In this document: positions 58,364-64,000 of the stretch, piece by piece
How positions within the stretch are numbered: the stretch's first letter is position 1
How the letters are laid out: each line of letters starts with the position of its first letter
Source of the DNA: Cycas panzhihuaensis
Taxonomy: Eukaryota; Cycadophyta
Length of the DNA: 64,000 bases
Assembly (NCBI GenBank): GCA_023213395.1
Contig: CM041465.1
Coordinates: 8,990,001 to 9,054,000 of the forward strand
Reading direction: 5' to 3'
Notes under the pieces: generated by a model
What the model was told of the DNA's origin: nothing
The model's input: the letters and a program-made list of their open reading frames with translations, nothing else
Database searches by the model: none
Made by a program: the position numbers and the translations under genes

Positions 58364-58377
58364 GCCAAGGGGGTAAA
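58364..58377 (+). promoter_or_regulatory. G2 polypurine tract
   Basis: GCCAAGGGGGTAAA adjoins the LTR TG at 58378 and is identical to the G1 tract. Confidence 0.9.
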
Positions 58378-60732
58378 TGTTTCATCAAAACTCAGCCTCT
58401 TTAGTGGTATTTAGATTATGTTGGTAAATTGATGCATGTTATATGGTTTTATTGATGATAATTGATGTATGTTGATTCTATTTGAAGGATTGGGCCTCAT
58501 TTTGTTGAAATGATATGTGGTTTTTGAATTGATGAAATGTAATGAATGACGATATTGCTTGTATTCCTATCATTCTACCAATGAAGTAAACTGTAGCAAC
58601 ACAGCTTTCTTTATGACTAACTTAACCTCATACTTTCTTCAAAGTCTATTGTTTTTATCTTATTTTTAAGATATCACTTATGTTTTTATTATTTATCACA
58701 TTTTGGGCCTATATTTAATGTATTTCACCTTATTCTAGGCTTGTTTACTCTTTGTTGAACTCATTTTTATAATTAAATGCTCAATAAACATTAATTTTTA
58801 TTATTTTTTAATCAAATTCTCACTTTATTGAAATCATATTTTTCACCCTATCAAAAATATGTCCGATCATGTTTTTAGAATAAAATCGCATTTTTGGTAG
58901 GTGAAAAATATGACTGATTACATTTTTCACTATTATACAACAAAAAATTATGCTAGCGCACCAAAATTTTATATGTTGCTGCCCAAATTTGATGGGATTT
59001 AGTCATCTCGATGCCCATAAGTGTTAAGAGAGTGATTGTTGATTGTAATTGAGAAAGAAGAAGGGAGAATTCTTGGGGACTATTGATGTGGCTTTAAAGA
59101 CTTGATTTTTTTAAGTTTATTGAGTGAAAACTTGAAGAAGCTTTATTCTTGTGTCACTACTACTCAGTTGTTGATGGTCTAAGCTTTCATTTTCTTGGAT
59201 ATTCATCAATTTTTACTCCAAACTTCTCTTGATTTAGTAAGATCTTTCCTATCAATTTTCAAGCTTGTTTCATGGAGTTTTGAAGGTAACTTTGGTTTAG
59301 AATTATTTCTTTTTATTAGTTGATTGCTGTCATACTTACGTTTAGACTTTTGTTACTGAAATATATGTTGAAAGGTTTGCCCTTTCAGGGGTTCCTTAAG
59401 GATAGAATAGGCTGGGGCATGGTCATCTCTCCACCATACATCTAGCTACTCCTTCCCACTCTCTCATAGTAGTTATATTTTAGTTGGATTGTTGTTCTTG
59501 TTTGCCTTTGTTTAACTCCTGTTTGGTCTCTTTGGATTGTTGATGCTTCTTTCTTTACTCTTATTTTGAAGAAAAATATGGAAAAGTCAGTCAAGTGAAA
59601 AGAAAACTATCATTCTGAGGCACTCTTTATAATAAGAAAGGAATATTTATCTTACATCTATCATTGTATGCACTTTTATTTTCAAGATTAGCTCTTGTAT
59701 ATTAAGAATTAAAAGTTAATGGTGTTGTTTGATTAAAGTATCTCTGGTTTCCAGTTTTACATTGGGTTTAAGGATTCCCTTTGGAGCTCTTACTACTCCA
59801 ATTGCAATAAAACATTTAGTCATTATTTTTGCATGGATGATTATTGTTCAAATTTATGACTTGTCCATCATCTCACAAGTCTAAAAATTATCAGAAAATA
59901 GCAGTAGTTTCTTTTAAGAATCTTTCTTTTTATGCATTATTTCATCACTTTTAAGAGAATTAGTTGCATGCATCAAGGTTGCAGCATGTTAGCTAGTCTT
60001 GCATGTTGATTAATCTCCGATGGAAAGAAATTTGCATAAAGATCATATGGTTCAAATTTTGAGTACTATCATCTCTTTTGAAGTAAAATGTGCATGAAGG
60101 AAAGCTATCTCATAGTTGCATGTGTATCTTTTATTTTTTAAAAACAACAAAAAAATAAAAAGAACTTGCATGCATAGTTTCTAGTTTGCTTGTTTGTAAT
60201 TTTATTACAAAATAAAAAAATACAAAAAAGATTGATGTGAGTTTGATCTTGTTGTTTCTTTGGTTATATTATCTTACTTTCTTAGCTTTGTATCTTCAAA
60301 ACCTAGAAACCTAAATAAGACAAACTATTATTTCTATTAGTTCACCCTCTCCTACATCTTAGTAAAACTCAAAAGGTTAAAACAATTACATGAGAGGAAT
60401 CCTTAGGAAAGACATTGAAGATATTGTAAGTGTGACTCTAAACGTAGAACTCCTTCATCAAGTCATGTAGGTTAGTGGATTCTATCATCCTATTTTATAG
60501 CCACACCTTTTGTCATACCCACTCTCACTAAGGTAGACGACACTACTAAGCGAAGACTCATTCTTAAGAGTTGGGCAAAGATGGTCCTTTAGGTCTTTTT
60601 TAGCTTCAGATTAGATCTTCCCCAAGCCCCAGACCATCTTTCTAGTAGTATTGCTAAGGATCTAGCCTAAGACCCCCCTAGAATACCACCATCTTTCTAG
60701 CATTTGTACTGGGGATAAACCATAAGCAACCA
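58378..60732 (+). repeat. G2 3' LTR (2,355 bp)
   Basis: It is homologous to 44287-46679 from TGTTTCATC to GCAACCA, slightly shorter by small deletions (for example near 59060). Followed by CAAGA, the altered TSD. Confidence 0.92.
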
Positions 60733-61557
60733 CAAGACATCATCATGTATACCTTGATTCGACTCCATATGATTAGCCTCCTTGGCAAGATCTTCCTTTT
60801 TCTGGAATTCCTTCATTTTGTATCAATCCTTCTTAAGGTGACCTATCTTATTATAGTGCCAACATCTGAGCTTACTCTTCTTACCTTTTGATTTTGACCT
60901 CAATGTGTCCCTAGAGCTTTGTCCTCTCTCAATTGTTCTGCCCCTTGCTATCATAGCTTCTAGTATAGAGGTTTCAAGACTAGACTTCCTCCTCACTTCT
61001 TCCAGTAACAAAGCACTCATAATAGAATCATAATCTAATTCATCTATAGTGCTAAAATTAATTAAGGTAATAATATTATCCTAAGATTATGGTAATGAAC
61101 ATAATAAGGTAATAGCCTTGTCCTTATCCTCAATCGTGACATCGATACTAGCTAACTGATAAATGAGAGTATTAAAAATATTTAAATAATTAGCAATTTT
61201 GATACCTTTCTTCGTCTGTAATGAGTACAATTACCTCTTCAAGTAGATTCAATTTGTCACTGATTTGGTCATGTACAAGCCTTCTAACCCAGTCTATAGT
61301 CCTTCTATTATCTGCTCCTCTGTAATATTAAATAGAACTTCATCTACCAAGTATAATCATATTATTCTAAAAGCCCTTTTGTCTAGATCATCCCATTCAT
61401 CATTGTCCATCCCTGAGAGTTTCTTTGATTCTCCTATAAGAGATCTATATAAACCTTGTTGTATTAGAACATCATACATTTTTAGCTTCCACAACTTAAA
61501 GTTATTCTTACCATTGAATTTCTCCACCTTGAACTTTGCATTCGCCAATGTTGCCAT
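60733..61557 (-). pseudogene. C2 gag
   Basis: The start Met is at 61557 (MATLANAKFKVEKFNGKNNF, then LWKLKMYDVLIQQGL), the typical copia gag opening. The C-terminal part has basic repeats and a zinc knuckle reduced to CWHYNKIGHLKKD: the second Cys is Tyr and the last is lost at a stop. The frame continues at 44286 on the other side of G2. 61021-61356 is gag with frameshifts. Confidence 0.88.
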
Positions 61558-61615
61558 TTGGTGTAGAAAATGTTGACACTAAAACCTTCACAAACTCATT
61601 ACAAAAATAAAAGTA

Positions 61616-61627
61616 GATCTAATACCA
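61616..61627 (-). other. C2 primer-binding site, mutated
   Basis: TGGTATTAGATC on the minus strand differs by two bases from the tRNA-iMet site, one of them C to T. It is 2 bases from the LTR. Confidence 0.75.
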
Positions 61628-61629
61628 CT

Positions 61630-62471
61630 TATTGAGAAAACTAACTCCTAATAACTAGAAATCGCCACCAAGATCTAAACTATTTTTGTAACTAGTTACA
61701 AGAATTAAAACTAAAATTTAACATGCAAGTTCTTAAATCAAAGATAATATAATAAATGAATTAGAAAGATAAAGCATCACATATACACCCGATATAACAT
61801 GGTAAAACCCTAGTAATATATTACAGAAACATCCATATAGGAAAATTATTGATCTTTATTATTAAAGAATTGATAAATATACATAATCTATAGTAGAATG
61901 CTCATAACAACAACAACCAATCATCTAACTCCTCACAGTACATCTAATACATTAAATACCATCAACATAATGAAAAAATAGCCTAAATTAGGCTATATGA
62001 GAGAGTCAAATAAGGCACGAAACTTGACCATCAAATCTGAAGTATTTTCAATGAATGACCTTAATTCTCTTTACAATTTAGTATGCTTTTAGTGCTATCT
62101 TTTTGGGTCAGGGTCTACTACCCCCAAACCTCCTCTTTACAAGGGGGTTTTAGTGCCCCTGCACTCTTGGCCAATGGGGGCTCTCGCCCCCCTTGGATCC
62201 CCCTAACAAAAGTTTGGGAGGGAGAACTATGTTGCCAACCTGTCAAAATTTTAGCCTCTAAAATATTGTTATCACATTATCAAATAAAATTATCACTAAT
62301 ACCTATAGAAAATAACACTAAGTTAACACTTAAAGAAGAAGCTAAACTAACAAATCCTACACTGTAATGATAACTAGTTGATAGCTTAATCTATCTCGCT
62401 ATTACCAAGCTAGACATTTTATTTATAGTTGAGATTTATTCTAGACACATGTCTCAACCTAATTAGAAACA
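61630..62471 (-). repeat. C2 5' LTR (about 842 bp)
   Basis: On the minus strand it begins TGTTTCTAATTAGG at 62471 and ends CTCAATA at 61630. A TATA candidate, AACTATAAAT, lies at 62421-62430 (minus strand). The other LTR is outside the window. C3 RNase H sequence begins right after it. Confidence 0.8.
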
Positions 62472-62724
62472 TTGGAATATAGAAAAATATATATTGAGAC
62501 ACATCAAAGGCATGTTGGAGTATGGCCTTCAGTATACTCAATGAGAACTTCATCTTAGAGGGGTTCTCAATTTCTAATTAGACAAGTTACCAGGATAGTC
62601 ATAGCTTGACCTCAGAACAATATTTCACCTTTAGATTAGGAGTCATTTCATAGAGTTGTAATAAGTAACCCAATGTTATCTTGTTATCTATAGAAGTAGA
62701 GTATAAAGTTATTATGAGTGTAGG
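62472..62724 (+). pseudogene. C3 copia RNase H fragment
   Basis: The plus strand reads YILRHIKGMLEYGLQYTQ, the conserved end of copia RT, and after a one-base shift RNase H with SYQDSHSLTS and VEYKVIMSVG. C2 interrupts it on the left and G4 on the right. It is the oldest layer visible. Stops and a frameshift are present. Confidence 0.85.
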
Positions 62725-63779
62725 TGATCCCAAAAGAGCTTAGTTGGTGAAGAAATCAATTATCAACCTTTCCTCCTTGAGATCCTGGGAGTTAGTGTAG
62801 AAAGCTCAATAACATCAAAACAACAATGAGCCCATGAAAGGAAAATTCTATACCAAATCAATTATTCTTGACATTGATCCAAAAGTATGATGAGTAATAC
62901 TTTTATTAGACCATGAAAATCTCCATTTAATGGTGGAGAAATCAATTAGCAAAAGAATGGTAAAATTACAAGGAGTAAATGTTACAATTATACCATAAGG
63001 GGGATTCCAACCCTCCAAATGCTTCTCCAAGGATGCTTCCCAAGTCAAGTCTCCAAGAACCACCTCTCCGACCTGTAGAAGGGCTCAATTTATAGAAAGA
63101 AACCTGAATTGCATGTTTAACAAGTGGCAATCATGCAAGTATAACCACTAACCACCAGAATGCATGTTGTCCAAGTGGCCTTCATACAATTCTTAAAAAA
63201 TTATAGTTTGTAACAGATCTTAACGTACTCCAATTTGGCTTAAATTTAGTACACGTATAGGAACGTATGTCCCCTTAGCTTCCTCAAATTTTCAGCTCAT
63301 TTGGATGTCATTTGATTGCATTTTTGTTCATTTAATAATAATATGTATTTGCTGTTTTTCTGCTGTCCAAGTGGCCTTCATATAATTCTTAAAAGTTGCG
63401 GCTTGTAACTGACCTTAACGGACTCCAATTCAGCTCAAATTGTTTACACATATAGGAACGCATGTCTCCTCCACTTCCTCAAAATTTTAGCTCATTTGGA
63501 TGTCATTTGGCCATGTTTCTATTCATATAATCAAAATATATATTTTCTATTTTTTTCTGCTAACTGTGGGATTAATTTTTATGCAAAGACAAGGCTTGAA
63601 CTCTAATCAAATGATATTTTCTGAACCCCACCTTTTGTACACATCTAGTAAGATGTGTCTTATCCCTTTAAACAAAATTTCATAGAATTTTGATACCATT
63701 TGGCCATATCTCTTTTAGTTATGCCAATGCCTAGCATTTTCCGCATCCTCAGAAACATATGGTAGATCCTCCCGGATCA
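62725..63779 (-). repeat. G4 3' LTR (1,055 bp)
   Basis: Plus-strand ends are TGATCCC and GGATCA, an inverted TGATCC pair that fixes the LTR ends for the whole G3 family. Tandem units start at 63169 and 63365. Confidence 0.92.
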
Positions 63780-63797
63780 TGGCTCCCCTTCCTTGGA

Positions 63798-64000
63798 AAA
63801 TAGCCAACTCTGTTTGGCTTAGAATTGGAGATGGGGAAGTGTTGTTCTCCTCGTTGCCTACTAAACCACTTGGCCTTACTAGGCAATTTCGCTACTCCAA
63901 TCCCGAAGATTCATGTGTCTTATGTCTTGTTTTGGTAGATTTTCTCTCCAAGATACAATCTTCCTTGAGAGGCTCCTCACTTTCCAAATACAAATCATCA
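63798..64000 (-). pseudogene. G4 integrase C-terminal end
   Basis: The minus strand reads DDLYLESEEPLKEDCILERK, THESSG and, after a shift, LPSKAKWFSRQRGEQHF, matching the C-terminal end of G3 integrase. Short deletions break the frame. Confidence 0.82.

Larger units (their letters stand above)
44287..60732 (+). mobile_element. G2: 16.4-kb Ty3/gypsy retrotransposon with extra RNase H and antisense gene
   Basis: LTRs are 44287-46679 and 58378-60732. Flanking CAATA (44282-44286) and CAAGA (60733-60737) are a TSD with one change, confirmed by the C2 frame resuming when one copy is removed. Order: LTR, gag, protease, RT, RNase H, integrase, repeat array, second RNase H, antisense gene, two repeat arrays, PPT, LTR. 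It is the same family as G1 and, unlike it, has no visible later insertion, so it shows the full layout. Confidence 0.93.
62725..64000 (-). mobile_element. G4: second copy of the G3 family, cut by window edge
   Basis: A complete 3' LTR (62725-63779) and the end of the coding region follow, entering from the right. It is inserted in C3 RNase H. Its LTR is closely similar to that of G3, including the internal duplication. The rest, including its 5' LTR, lies beyond 64000. Confidence 0.9.

Overview
This window is plant nuclear DNA made almost entirely of nested, decayed LTR retrotransposons. I found no intact host gene, rRNA or tRNA. The plant assignment rests on Ty1/copia and Ty3/gypsy elements with tRNA-iMet-type primer sites (TGGTATCAGAGC), very long gypsy LTRs (2.4-3.1 kb), and many reading frames closed by C-to-T or G-to-A changes (CAG/CAA/TGG to stop), the usual scar of methylated, silenced plant repeats. 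The species cannot be named from this sequence.

The nest, oldest to youngest, read from LTR boundaries, target-site duplications (TSDs) and frames that resume across insertions: (0) C3, a copia element (+), visible only at 62472-62724. (1) C2, a copia element (-), inserted in C3. Its pieces are 1-306, 43904-44286 and 60733-62471. G4, a gypsy element (-), also entered C3 at 62725 and runs off the window. (2) C1, a copia element (+, 307-43903, TSD TATAC), and G2, a gypsy element (+, 44287-60732, TSD CAATA/CAAGA), both inserted in C2. (3) G1, a gypsy element (-, 2741-38764, TSD AGTAT), inserted in the gag of C1. (4) Three insertions in G1: a small TRIM-like array (about 11345-13104), G5 (-, 16302-31442, two 3,136-bp LTRs) and G3 (-, 31492 to about 37824). 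A later deletion fused the interior of the G3 5' LTR to the interior of the G1 5' LTR.

G1 and G2 are two copies of one family: gag, protease, RT, RNase H, integrase, then a second separate RNase H domain downstream of integrase. G2 also carries an antisense gene between that RNase H and the 3' LTR, with a TATA box on the antisense strand. G5 is a related family that has lost RT and integrase. It keeps gag, protease, the extra RNase H and the antisense gene, with the last two in the opposite order from G2. The extra modules, their promoter region, an array of covarying hairpins before the polypurine tract and a repeated TAATGAGCTTAAACTATG word are the most interesting content. G3 and G4 are an unrelated, shorter gypsy family with 1.05-kb LTRs.

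All coding entries are pseudogenes. Frame calls were made by eye, so domain edges are approximate, while LTR edges are usually good to a few bases.
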